Positions 41,067 through 50,655 of a stretch of DNA of 64,000 bases are shown here, piece after piece. Each line of letters begins with the position of its first letter. Positions within the stretch are counted from its first letter, which is position 1. Both the position numbers and the translations under genes were made by a program. The DNA comes from Rugalucina vietnamica (taxonomy: Eukaryota > Mollusca > Bivalvia > Lucinida > Lucinidae). The stretch covers positions 5,231,714-5,295,713 of the forward strand of contig OZ024871.1 in the NCBI GenBank assembly GCA_964017185.1, written 5' to 3'. The notes below the pieces were generated by a model. It searched no databases, was not told the DNA's origin, and saw only the letters and a program-made list of their open reading frames with translations.

Positions 41067-42228
41067 CTACCAGGGCAAGTTATACAACCTGGCAGCGTTC
41101 CGATTGCAGAGCCTCACAATGTCAGTCACAGACATATTTAAGTGTCTGGCAGCCTTTTCTGCTACATCCAAAATGTCCCAGGGGTATTGAGCCAAATAAG
41201 AAGCGTCCGTCTCGAGCAATAGTCTTTTGTGACCATCCAAAGAGCTCAGGGCATTCATAGTTCTTGAGTCGTCAACAGTTACCGGGGAAATACTAAAATA
41301 ACAGTTGGGCATGTCAGTACTCCACTGTTTGTACTCCTCCTGCCCCCCAATGAAACAATGGCGGTGGATAGGATGGTTAAGCATATCCATATCCTCAAGT
41401 AGGTCGTGAACGTTTTTAGCCGCCAAAGTTGACATACCATGGTCCTCGCACATGTAAAACCAAGACTTTGTTCAGCTGTTTTGCCAGTTGAAAGGCAAGC
41501 CGCAGGAATCTGAGCTGTCCCTGGATTTTCTGACTACGACAGTATTCTTTATCATAACAGCCATGTAGACACTTCGTAGTTAGATCCAGGCCAACCTCTC
41601 CTATTCCCACAGCTTCCGGATATTTCTCCACCATCCCTTTCAACTGATCATACAATAATTCTACCTCAGTTTCCGTGATCATATGGGGGTGGACACCCAT
41701 CATTGCCTGAGGAGTGAAACTGGACAAAAGTGGTGTTAAGAGAGCTGGGTGAATCAGAGCAATGAGTCTTTTGGGGGGAAGCACAATATATTCACCCAGA
41801 GGAACAGGTTCCAAACCGGCCCTTCGGTCATATTCTCCGAGAAAGAAATATTCTCTCTCAGAGAAATTGAGGGGAGATGACGACGTGAGCTCCCTAACTG
41901 CTGCACAGCCCAGCAGCTCCAGGGGAGATCCCAGGCCCATCTCCTGACTGATGAACAAGAACATCCCATTCACCAGTAAGAACCAGGCCTGAAGGAGACC
42001 CTGCCCAGAGAACAGCTGATGCTGCCCATGCACATTACGGAGCTCCCGCTCATTCCCAGCAGACATATGACAATCTATGCATGAAGTGGCGGGGTTCATA
42101 AACCAGGGTAGATGAACCCTTAACATGTGGCGATATACATGGGGACAGTTGGCCCCACAGATTTGGCAATTGTCATAGAAGGCTCTTCCTCTCTTAGCTC
42201 TTGATGCCATCCTGCAAGTATAGAACAT
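41067..42228 (-). pseudogene. TatD-nuclease-like protein with zinc-finger N-terminus, frameshifted
   Basis: TatD proteins are metal-dependent deoxyribonucleases with a TIM-barrel fold. The ATG at 42228 or 42210 starts a zinc-binding-like segment (CQICGANCPHVYRHMLRVH, then CIDC). About 110 residues without a recognised domain follow, then TatD motifs in order: MMGVHPHM, AVGIGEVGLD, VLVLHVR. After a one-base frame slip near 41440 come IHRHCFIGG, LLLETDASYL and the family C-terminus LCNRNAARLYNLPW. The first TatD motif (the HxH metal ligands before GVHPH) is absent, so even the repaired frame might be inactive. A TTGCAG|G just before the ATG at 42210 could be a splice acceptor. It shares strand with gag-pol and lies within the same LINE interruption, so it is probably cargo of the LTR element. 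A host gene fragment is less likely. Confidence 0.8.
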
Positions 42229-43272
42229 GAAGGATGCCCATCGGCATGCTCCACACAAATATGGGGCCAACACTCAACACATGCATATATTCACATGTAA
42301 AATATCCTAAGTATCTGTTTCATGGAATGAATATAAATTCATTCCATGACTCAAATGGTAAAAAAATGCTAAGCAATGAAGCAATTTATAGTATATACAT
42401 GTAATATTGGCCACAACAGACATGAAATGCAGAATAATGATCATCAAGACAAAAAAACAAGCTAATATCGGCCATGAAAATCAGACATGAAAATGCAATG
42501 TTAATGGCCATATTGAGACAACAAATCATAACTATTGGCCATGAAAGACAGACTTCCTGAAATGCAGCATATGAAATACTGACCAATGATGAAATTTAAT
42601 ATAGTTACTTGCAAAAAATATGTTTCATTATATTTTCATACATTTACCATGTAAACATGGTAAATACCAAAATTCAGTGCAAATTTGCACTGACTAATCT
42701 TGAATGATAGAGAAGATGAGTCTCCAACACCATGTTTTAGCAATGATCATGCAGTTTCAAAGCGCTAGCGTGAATCATCACCAAAACAGATGTCAGCTTT
42801 TGTAATGCATGTGTCAAATGAAACCCTTGGATCACTTGATCAAGCACAAATTCCGCAGATACAAAGCACTAGCAAGAATAGGTACCAGATCAAGCTCCAA
42901 AATTGAAATAATGTATGAAAAATGCAGATGGACTGGTAATCATGACGGCACCATAGGCTGTCGCCATGCAGTTTCAAAGAGCTAGCATAGGCGACAACAA
43001 CTGATGACGTCATAACGTTGACAAAATTGCAAAACACATTGTGACAAAACATAGATCATGACGTCACTAACAGCAATCACCCTGCAGTTTCAAAGAGCTA
43101 GCAAAGGTGACAGCGACCACTGACGTCACTTATTCCACGTAACAAAAACAAACTATGACGTCACTGTCAGCGATTGTCCTGCAGTTTCAAAGAGCTAGCA
43201 TGAAGCAACAGCAGACACTGACGTCACTTACATACAACACACTGATCTCTGTACAAAATCATGGCAGATAGT
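42229..43272 (-). other. Spacer between integrase and TatD ORF
   Basis: No coding signal. The right half is the tandem repeat with CRE octamers described separately. The left half (42229-42740) is AT-rich, with GGCCAT(A/G)..GAAA words repeated loosely at about 42410-42545. It could act as the promoter of the downstream TatD ORF; this is inferred from position only. Confidence 0.45.
42751..43226 (-). promoter_or_regulatory. Tandem repeat with five CRE-type TGACGTCA octamers
   Basis: The word GCAGTTTCAAAGAGCTAGC (or a close variant) occurs at 42751, 42855, 42968, 43084 and 43181, spaced 97-116 bp. The palindrome TGACGTCA occurs five times: 43005-43012, 43059-43066, 43121-43128, 43156-43163 and 43219-43226. 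TGACGTCA is the consensus CREB/ATF binding site. The block is just downstream of integrase and 0.5-1 kb upstream of the TatD start on the same strand. A regulatory role is inference. Confidence 0.6.
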
Positions 43273-45135
43273 CTATTCTTGAAATCTGGCAGGTAATTTG
43301 ATCTTCCTTCCTACCCTTGTGGTCCTAGGCTCCAATGGGAGCTGAGTGTTGGAAATTTGCTCCTCATCAGAGTCAGATTCTGAGCCGCACTGTGAACCAT
43401 TGTGGGGATTGGGGTCATTCTCTACCAAGTCACTGCCCTCAGAAAGGCTCTTATCCCCAAACAGCATTGGCAATGTCATGTCTGGATCATCCCCCAGCAT
43501 GTATGGGAGTGTTTGATCAGGATCAAACAACCCACCATCTGGGAAATCATCCAGACCGATCTCTTCAGGCTCTGTGTCAAGACCCTCCTCTTCATCCATG
43601 GGCAAAGTGCTTAGAAATGAATGTCGCTTCCTTTGCAACCACAGTGGAAAAGAAGAATCTTCACACGGCTTAATACGGTCATGGTGCACAAATGTCACCC
43701 TACGTCTTCCCTGGAGTGCATAGACTGGGGGCCGAGCTCTTATAATTAAATATGGACCAATCCAGGGGGGTCTCATTTTGGAACTTATCCCTATCTGGGT
43801 AGCGGAGTCTCTTAAATAGACTACGTCGCCTTCCTTAAAGGACCTTTCAAATAGCCTTAGGTCGTAATCTCTCTTTTGACGCAGTTGAGTTGAGCCAATC
43901 TTCTCCCTGGCCAAATGATGTATCTTGGAGAGATTACTGGTAAGATTTGCGACCCAAGTTGGCGGGTCCTGGGGAGTATTTCTTGGTAGCCCAAGAATAA
44001 GATCGATTGGTTGGATAACCTCTCTCCCCAACATGAGCATATTGGCCGAAAAACCTGTTGACTTGTTTTTCATTGAATGAAGGGCCATTGAAATGAGGGG
44101 AAGATGCTCGTCCCAGCCTTTTACACCCCGAGAGACATAAGCTCTTATCATCTGTAGTATAATCCGGTTATAAACCTCAACCTGGCCATTACCAGAAGGA
44201 TGGTATGGTGTCGTCCTGGTCTGTGAGATCTCTATGACCTTGCAAAATGCCTTAAATAGATTGCTTTGGAAATTTTTCCCTTGGTCTGTGTGGACCTCCA
44301 GAGGACAGCCAAAGGTTACTATGAAGTGTTTTAAGAACGCCTCGGCTGTCAACTCTGCATTTTGGGCTGGTAACGCAGCCAATTCAACCCATTTCGTGAA
44401 TTGGTCCACCATGACCAATACATAGGCTGAGCCTGATTTGGACCTAGGATTTATAGGTCCAATGATATCCAAGTGAACACGTTCCATTGGATACCCTGCG
44501 TGATATAACTCTAGAGCAGTCCTGGGTGTTCGATTCCCTTTTTTGTTCTTGTTGCAATTTGCACACTGTTTAACATATATGTGACTATCTTTGGACATCC
44601 CATACCAATAAAATCTCTGCTTCAGTCTGTCTAATGTCTTTTGTTGGCCTAAAGGTCCAGAATCCCTCGAGTCATGGCAGTAGTACAGGACTCGAGGCCT
44701 GAGTTCCATAGGAACAATTAAGCATGCAGAGTTGCCTTTCTGGTTTGCCCAAGAATAGTACAAAATACCGTCCTGCAACACCAGATAGTCCCGGTTTAGC
44801 CAAAGAGCTCTTGTTTCAGGACTAGTGAGTTGCAGTTCACGAGTGGTTGGCTCATAAGAGTGCTCTAGCCAGTTTATCACTATGCCAATGTTAGGGTCTT
44901 CTGTTTGGGATCTTCTGAGTTCTGGGGCCGATAAACCTTCCATCCAATTGGAACCTGCCTGTGCCCCTGGCACAGCCTGATCTGCTAATTCAACCCCTAC
45001 ACTACGCACTGCCAAAGGGACAACATCATCCACATCCTCGTTGAACCGAGCCCACTGCTTATGTGCCCGCGTACAATAATGGCACCCCCACATGGGAGAT
45101 CCCTTTAATTCTGGCCAGCGCTGTAGCAGTCGCAT
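43273..45135 (-). CDS. Integrase of the gypsy-type element
   Basis: Integrase inserts the reverse-transcribed DNA into the host chromosome. The 620-codon frame contains an N-terminal CxxC-bearing spacer (WGCHYCTRAH) and the HH-CC zinc domain (CHDSRD.., then CANCNK). It then has a DDE core with Asp in LDIIGPI, Asp in HTDQGKNF and Glu in GNGQVEVYNR, and a GPY-type C-terminal motif (PPWIGPYLI). An acidic tail rich in E, D and G follows, with no chromodomain. It is in a different frame from the PR-RT-RH ORF, which it overlaps by 31 bp. The ATG at 45135 could be internal, and the two frames are probably one polyprotein broken by a small indel, although a second recoding event cannot be excluded. 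It ends just before the CRE repeat zone. Confidence 0.88.
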   Translation of the reverse strand: MRLLQRWPELKGSPMWGCHYCTRAHKQWARFNEDVDDVVPLAVRSVGVELADQAVPGAQAGSNWMEGLSAPELRRSQTEDPNIGIVINWLEHSYEPTTRELQLTSPETRALWLNRDYLVLQDGILYYSWANQKGNSACLIVPMELRPRVLYYCHDSRDSGPLGQQKTLDRLKQRFYWYGMSKDSHIYVKQCANCNKNKKGNRTPRTALELYHAGYPMERVHLDIIGPINPRSKSGSAYVLVMVDQFTKWVELAALPAQNAELTAEAFLKHFIVTFGCPLEVHTDQGKNFQSNLFKAFCKVIEISQTRTTPYHPSGNGQVEVYNRIILQMIRAYVSRGVKGWDEHLPLISMALHSMKNKSTGFSANMLMLGREVIQPIDLILGLPRNTPQDPPTWVANLTSNLSKIHHLAREKIGSTQLRQKRDYDLRLFERSFKEGDVVYLRDSATQIGISSKMRPPWIGPYLIIRARPPVYALQGRRRVTFVHHDRIKPCEDSSFPLWLQRKRHSFLSTLPMDEEEGLDTEPEEIGLDDFPDGGLFDPDQTLPYMLGDDPDMTLPMLFGDKSLSEGSDLVENDPNPHNGSQCGSESDSDEEQISNTQLPLEPRTTRVGRKIKLPARFQE

Positions 45136-47404
45136 GCCTCCAAAGGGTCCCTAATGCGACTGAGCGCGTCCGCGTTAATGTGTTCTGCCCCACGCCTATG
45201 AATCAGTTTGAAATCATACTGGGACAGTTCCTCAAGAAATCGAGCTAACTGACCCTCTAAATGCTTGAAACGGGTTAGCCAAACAAGGGAATTGTGGTCC
45301 GAGCGGATAAGAAAATGGCGTCCCAGCAAATAATGCCGAAACTGGCGGCAGAACTTTACGACAGCCAATAATTCCTTGCGCGTTGTGCAGTAGTTTCTGT
45401 GCTGCTTTAGGAGAACATGACTGGCAAAGCAGATGGGCTTTACTACTCCGTCTTGAATCTGGGATAATGCGGCCCCTATTTGATTACCACTTGCGTCAGT
45501 GTCCAGAATAAATTGGCCAGTAGGTGAAGGATGCGACAACATTGGGGCCGTTATAGCTAATTCTTTCAATTTTTCAAAGCAAGCCTGATGTTTACCTCTC
45601 CAATAAAATGAATCTGCATGAACAAGTGCATATAGGTCAGCTGAGACCTGAGCAAAATCTTTGATGTGATTCCTGTGATAGTTCATGAAACCAAGGAAAG
45701 ATTGCAGCTCTTTCACATTGGTGGGGACGGGCCAACCTTTGACAGCCTCAAGTTTGTCAGGAGAGATAGACACACCGTCTCCGCTCACCATTTTGCCAAG
45801 AAATTCTACCTTTTCTCTGAAAAAATGGCACTTGCGTGGTTTCAATTTGAGAGAATGCTCACGGAAACGGGTGAAAACCTTCCTGAGTGCTACTAATGTA
45901 TCCTCAAAATCTGTGCCAAGAACGATAATATCGTCCAAGTAAACAATAACTTCTTCCCAAGTCAAGCCCCGCATTACCAACTGAATAGCCCTAGAAAATG
46001 TTGCAGGGGCTGTACAGAGACCCATCGGTAAACGGGTCCATTGGAAACTCCCGAACCGGGTATTGAATGAAGTTTTATGACGACTACTCTTTTCGAGGGG
46101 GATCTGGTAGTATCCAGAGCAAAGGTCAAGGACACAGAACATGCTCTTGCCATAGAGGGAGTCCAGGCAGTCCTCAATCAATGGAAGGCTGTAATTGTCT
46201 TTGTATGTCTTGTCATTCAGGGCACGGTAATCAATACAGTATCTGAGCTCCCCAGTTTTTTTCCGCACAAGCACTGGAGCAGCTGACCATTCAGACACAG
46301 AGGGTTCAATAACACCTTGCTTCAAGAGTTTTTCAAGATACTCTTGTTCCTGTTTTTGAAACTGGAGTGGAGTGCGCCGAAATTTTACATTAATTGGGAT
46401 TTCATCATGTGTTTGGATTTTATGCTCCACTCCAGAATTGAGACATCCCAAATCAAAATCATCCTTAGAAAAAATATCTGAAAATTCAGTGATCAATTTC
46501 TTAAATTTAAATTTCTGATTTTCCGAAAGTTCGGAAATATTGTCTGAATACATTTTTTGTAAATGTGAAGGTATTTCTTCATGGTCCCTCTCTGTCTGTA
46601 GATCTTGTGCCTGGTGTGCTTGGTATGCATGGGCTAGCTCAGGGCCTACCGGATCCTCAGGGGAGATAATTTCATCTATTTCCGGTACAGGTGTGGCGTA
46701 CTCTGCATGACCTATTTTTTTACCTTTTTTGTAGGTCACAAAGAAATCAGAGTCGTTTATGACTTTCAAGGTCACATGCTGACCTTCACCATAAACACGA
46801 GATGCCAGAACATGTTTGGATGGAATACTCTCAACTACATAAGTACCCTCAATTGGCTGGTCCAGTTTAGCTTTTATGTAACTAACTGAGTGTGGCTGTA
46901 CAACGGTACGGCGTATAACAGTGACCTTGGAAAATTGGTAACCTGGTGTCATGGTAACATCAACATGCAAAGTATCCTCCCCAATAGTCAAAGTTTCATT
47001 ACCTAGATCAAGAATGCTAGAGGTAGCTTTCAAAAAATCAAGCCCAAGCAAACAGGGATCTTTAACTGGGGCCACACAGACGGTATGCAAGAAAGTCTGT
47101 GTTCCAACAGTAATCGGCACATTGTAAATAATACGCCCCTTTACAGGGTCTGTGCCAATGCCTGATAGAACACAAACAGGGCCCACTTGTTCTTGACTAT
47201 ATACTGGGGCAAGATAGTCATCACGTACTAATGTTACCATGGCAGCTGTATCCAGAATAGCCTTTGTTTCAATTCCATTAATTAATGTCTTAATGGAAGC
47301 AGTGAGATTTCTTTGGCTTGGTAGAGAAACCTCAAGCACCTCACAATGACGACTCAGATCTGATCGGACTAGGTGGTGGTCGTCTGTTGACCTAGTCCGT
47401 CCAT
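45105..47404 (-). CDS. Pol: aspartic protease, reverse transcriptase, RNase H
   Basis: The frame is in the -1 phase relative to gag and is open from the frameshift site at 47405 through the gag stop, so no own start codon is needed. Protease shows the catalytic motif as AILDTAAMVTLV (DTA instead of DTG/DSG) and the later LLGLDFL. RT shows YCIDYRALN, FCVLDLCSGYYQIP, RLPMGLCTAP and the catalytic VYLDDIIV. RNase H shows the acidic ligands in LDTDASG, RKELLAV and RSDHNSL. It ends after DALSRIRDPLE at a stop at 45105. All motifs expected of Ty3/gypsy Pol up to integrase are present without a stop. Confidence 0.92.
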
Positions 47405-47411
47405 GTTTAAA
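47365..47411 (-). promoter_or_regulatory. -1 ribosomal frameshift signal at the gag/pol boundary
   Basis: On the minus strand the heptamer T TTA AAC (47411-47405) is in the gag zero frame (codons AAT TTA AAC). A 5-nt spacer and a perfect 10-bp stem follow, CGGACTAGGT (47399-47390) with ACCTAGTCCG (47374-47365), enclosing a 15-nt loop. The gag stop TAG lies inside the 3' arm of the stem. After a -1 slip the frame is open straight into protease. T TTA AAC is a classic X XXY YYZ slippery site. Confidence 0.88.
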
Positions 47412-49978
47412 TTTTGGACGGGCTGTGAGGACCTTACATGGGCCTCGGGGCTTCTAGGTCTGTTTTGCTGTGGCACAGAATAATTGGGATCTGACCGACT
47501 TGGTGATTGACTCCTGGAATAAGCAGGAGAATTCTGGTACCTTTGTGGTGACCTACTTTGACCTTGGTCCTTATCCCTATATGGCCAAGGTGGATTCTGA
47601 TAGCCTCTGTACTGGCTAGGGGGTTGTTGCTGACTAGCCGCGGAATATCCCCGAGATGGTGGATACCCACAACTATCCGGGTACTGTGGATACCCACGAC
47701 TATCCGGGTATTGTGGGGAGTATCCCGAAGACTGTTGAGACCCCCGGTTACCAGCATACTGTGGAGGCCCTGGAGGGTATCCAGAGCTGGGGGCATACTG
47801 TGCAGAATAGTATCTATCCATTGCTGGGTTACCCCCATCTCTGGATGGGCTTCTGGGGTAATTTGGGGTGGCATAGCCCTGGTATGGGTAAGAACCCTGT
47901 CTGGAAGGTGAACGCCGGTCATATTGCTGACCACCACCAGGGGAACCGCCACGATAATAGTCCGGTGTCTTTTGTCTAGGTGGCCAACTTTGGCCTTGTG
48001 GACCGGCTGAATACCGTGACGGAGACCGTGATGGTGACCTGTAGTATGTGGGTGACCTTTGATTTTGAATAACTTTCACAAGGTCATCCACCTTTTTTTC
48101 TATGCCAGCTACCCGTTTTTCCTCTTCGACAGTGAACTGTCGTTCCTTAAAAGTAACCTTTCCTCCATTTATTGCCTTTTTATTGGCCATTATTGTTTTT
48201 ACCCGTTTGCAGGCATCATGAATGGTGGTCGGTGCCTCATTCATGACCATCATAGCTGCATCTTTATGCCTACAGCCACGAAGGAATGCTTCTGTAGAGA
48301 CTTGCTGTATTAGAGCCGATCTCTCATCTTTAAACCCGTCAAGTGTAATTGTCAAAATTCTCTGTAAGTAATCTTCAAGTGTCTCGTCATCGTCCTGTCG
48401 TATCGTTGTGAGTCTTTGCCTTGCAGCTATGGGTTCTTCTTTAAGGTCAAACCGCAAAGCAAGTTCCTGTTTGAGTCCATTATAATTGTCTTTGTTATCA
48501 GACCGAGCAGCATACTCTAAAGCTTTTTCAGTTAGACAGTCATACAGTCTGTCAAGTTTCTTCTGGTCCGTCCACCCCTTCCTGGTAGCAATCCTGTCGA
48601 ACTTCATAATAAATGACGACCAGGATTGACCAGCAGAGTCCCCTGAAAATAACTGCAGTCGAGGGGGCGGGGGTGAATTACTCTGACTGGAGCTATCAGC
48701 CGAGGTCGATCGTCTGGATCGGGATTTCCTGTGCCTCGATCGACCTCTGTCCCCGGTCATCTGTCCGGTTGAAGTCTCAGTCTGTGACATTTGTACAGTC
48801 TGTATTTGTCCGGTCACTGATTGAGGTTGTCCAGTCTGTGTTGTATTCTGTATAGATGCAGCTGGTGGCTCAGTATTTGGAATGCTGTCTGCCGCAGTCA
48901 AAACTGTGTGTTTTGCTGCTGCAGCAACAGGATTGATGGTACTTGAAAATATCGCAGACTTTGGAATAGCTGCTGCAATATTGTCAATCAACAATTGCTG
49001 AGGATGTTTGGGTTCTACATCTAAAGGGATGATTGATGATATAGGCTGAGATACAGATGTGAAGTGTGTGGGCGTAGAAACAGGTATATTTAATGAGACT
49101 GGTTGTGTCACAATTGCTTTTGCTGCATTAGGTGTAGCTAACTGGCCAAATGTTTGTACAAGTGAGCTTTTCTGATCCATTTGTACTCCGCTCGGTGGGG
49201 GTGTATTTGGTTGTGTCTTATATATAGGTAAATTGTGAGAAATTGGTACAGGTGGGGGTATCCATTTGCTGATATCCGCCATGAAGGTGTCATGACCTGA
49301 CAATTTTGTTTGCATCTCCGATGTTGTTTTGTTTTGTTGAGACAACTGAGATTGTAGCTTGTTGCTATTTTGTTGAAGTTGATCCATGCTCTGGGTAAGT
49401 AATGTTAACTTCTCTGTCAATGCCATACCCAAATTGTGCATTTGGCTGTTCAAGTGGTCAAACTGATGCCCCAAAATTCCTACGGATTCCTCCAGTGGAC
49501 CTTGTACAGGGTGTATTTTAAATTTCCCTTGTGTCATTGTTTGTCCCGTTTGAGGAGGGGGCAGCTGGTATAGACCATTGTCCATAGTCTGTGCAATAGT
49601 AGTCACAGTTTGTTCTGTTGTGACAGTCTGTCCAACTGTTGTAGCATGTTCATTAGTGATTGTCTGTCCAAACGTCACTGTTTGTCCCGGTGACAAAGTA
49701 TTTTCCGTCAAGGGATTTGCAGGGGGAAATTGCATTTTTTCAGTCTGATCTGGGTCAACAGATGCATGGAATGTTATTGACAGGAGCCCCTGGTCAATAA
49801 AAGCTTGCCAATTTTCAGTCTGAAGTCTTATTTGGGCCAAATGGGTAACCGTAATCTTTGGGCGTTGGCCTGCCAATACTTCATTCCTCAAAGCAATAAT
49901 ATCAGAGGCAGACTTAGGCCCTATGCCTTCTAGGGTCTCCAAGTCTGCTTGAGAACATGTATACAAATTCATAGCCAT
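47369..49978 (-). CDS. Gag with helix-hairpin-helix N-terminus
   Basis: The frame has 869 codons from the ATG at 49978. Residues about 5-35 form a ComEA-like helix-hairpin-helix signature (SQADLETLEGIGPKSASDII), normally a non-specific DNA-binding fold. Residues about 95-135 have a tandem QTVT-type repeat. Residues about 165-235 are Gln-rich heptad-like sequence, likely coiled coil. About residue 420 there is an Arg/Ser stretch. Residues about 440-620 carry the retrotransposon gag capsid domain (SWSSFIMKFDRIATRKGW; LEDYLQRILTITLDGF; AFLRGCRHKDAAM). The last ~220 residues are Tyr/Pro/Ser/Arg-rich low complexity with a repeated YPDS(R/C)GYP. No CCHC zinc knuckle is visible, so nucleic-acid binding may rest on the RS/Tyr-rich tail or the HhH. 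It ends in TAG inside the frameshift hairpin. Confidence 0.9.
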   Translation of the reverse strand: MAMNLYTCSQADLETLEGIGPKSASDIIALRNEVLAGQRPKITVTHLAQIRLQTENWQAFIDQGLLSITFHASVDPDQTEKMQFPPANPLTENTLSPGQTVTFGQTITNEHATTVGQTVTTEQTVTTIAQTMDNGLYQLPPPQTGQTMTQGKFKIHPVQGPLEESVGILGHQFDHLNSQMHNLGMALTEKLTLLTQSMDQLQQNSNKLQSQLSQQNKTTSEMQTKLSGHDTFMADISKWIPPPVPISHNLPIYKTQPNTPPPSGVQMDQKSSLVQTFGQLATPNAAKAIVTQPVSLNIPVSTPTHFTSVSQPISSIIPLDVEPKHPQQLLIDNIAAAIPKSAIFSSTINPVAAAAKHTVLTAADSIPNTEPPAASIQNTTQTGQPQSVTGQIQTVQMSQTETSTGQMTGDRGRSRHRKSRSRRSTSADSSSQSNSPPPPRLQLFSGDSAGQSWSSFIMKFDRIATRKGWTDQKKLDRLYDCLTEKALEYAARSDNKDNYNGLKQELALRFDLKEEPIAARQRLTTIRQDDDETLEDYLQRILTITLDGFKDERSALIQQVSTEAFLRGCRHKDAAMMVMNEAPTTIHDACKRVKTIMANKKAINGGKVTFKERQFTVEEEKRVAGIEKKVDDLVKVIQNQRSPTYYRSPSRSPSRYSAGPQGQSWPPRQKTPDYYRGGSPGGGQQYDRRSPSRQGSYPYQGYATPNYPRSPSRDGGNPAMDRYYSAQYAPSSGYPPGPPQYAGNRGSQQSSGYSPQYPDSRGYPQYPDSCGYPPSRGYSAASQQQPPSQYRGYQNPPWPYRDKDQGQSRSPQRYQNSPAYSRSQSPSRSDPNYSVPQQNRPRSPEAHVRSSQPVQNLNMDGLGQQTTTT

Positions 49979-50637
49979 TGTGATAATACAAAATATCAAT
50001 TACAGGTGAGCAAAACAAATAGACAAAATAACAGGTAAGCAATTCAAAGCAATTGGAATAAAGACATGGGGAAAATAACAACTCAAACACATTCAAATTT
50101 TCCAAATTAAATGAAAAGCATGCGTCACTTGCAAAACGAAAAATGTTCTGCGCTTGACGAAGTCAAAATACACCTGAAAACATGAAAATGAACACAGAAA
50201 TTAGCTGCTATGTAGGGACTATAATACTCGTAATTTACAGCCTCAAAAATTAAGGAATTACCTGTCAAAATATCAAAATTTTGCCTAAATTTTAGAAATC
50301 CCACGTTTTTCACAAACAAAACGGAAATAGCCTCAATTTGACAGCTAAATTTTCATTTGCTTTCCAAATGTGCCAAAAACGAACCGGAACAGACAATTTC
50401 GGAAAATTCGATAATTTTTCGGCGAATTTTATCAAATTTACGTAAGAATTAGCATTTAATGACAAAGAAACTTAGAAATAAGGAATTTTAGAATTTTTTT
50501 TGGCTCAAATTTAAAGAGAAAGACCAAAAATTAAGAAAATTGCATTAAATTTCAAAAACTGTCTCCCTAAAAATTTTACGGAAATTTGCGCAGCTAAAAA
50601 TAGCACGAGGGGACTGAGGGAATCACTTCAATTACCT
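49979..50637 (-). other. Untranslated leader between primer-binding site and gag
   Basis: About 660 bp of AT-rich sequence with no ORF of note, as expected of an LTR-element leader. A packaging signal may lie here but none can be recognised. Confidence 0.6.
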
Positions 50638-50655
50638 TTGTAATCCTCGTCGCCA
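50638..50655 (-). other. Candidate primer-binding site
   Basis: The minus strand reads TGGCGACGAGGATTACAA immediately after the LTR end CATCACA. Starting TGG directly at the LTR boundary is the normal position and first triplet for a tRNA primer site (complement of CCA). The tRNA species was not identified. Confidence 0.65.

Noticed and set aside
47434-47952. 172-codon frame overlapping gag
   Set aside because: It is a shadow of the low-complexity gag tail. It is not in the pol phase and carries no domain.
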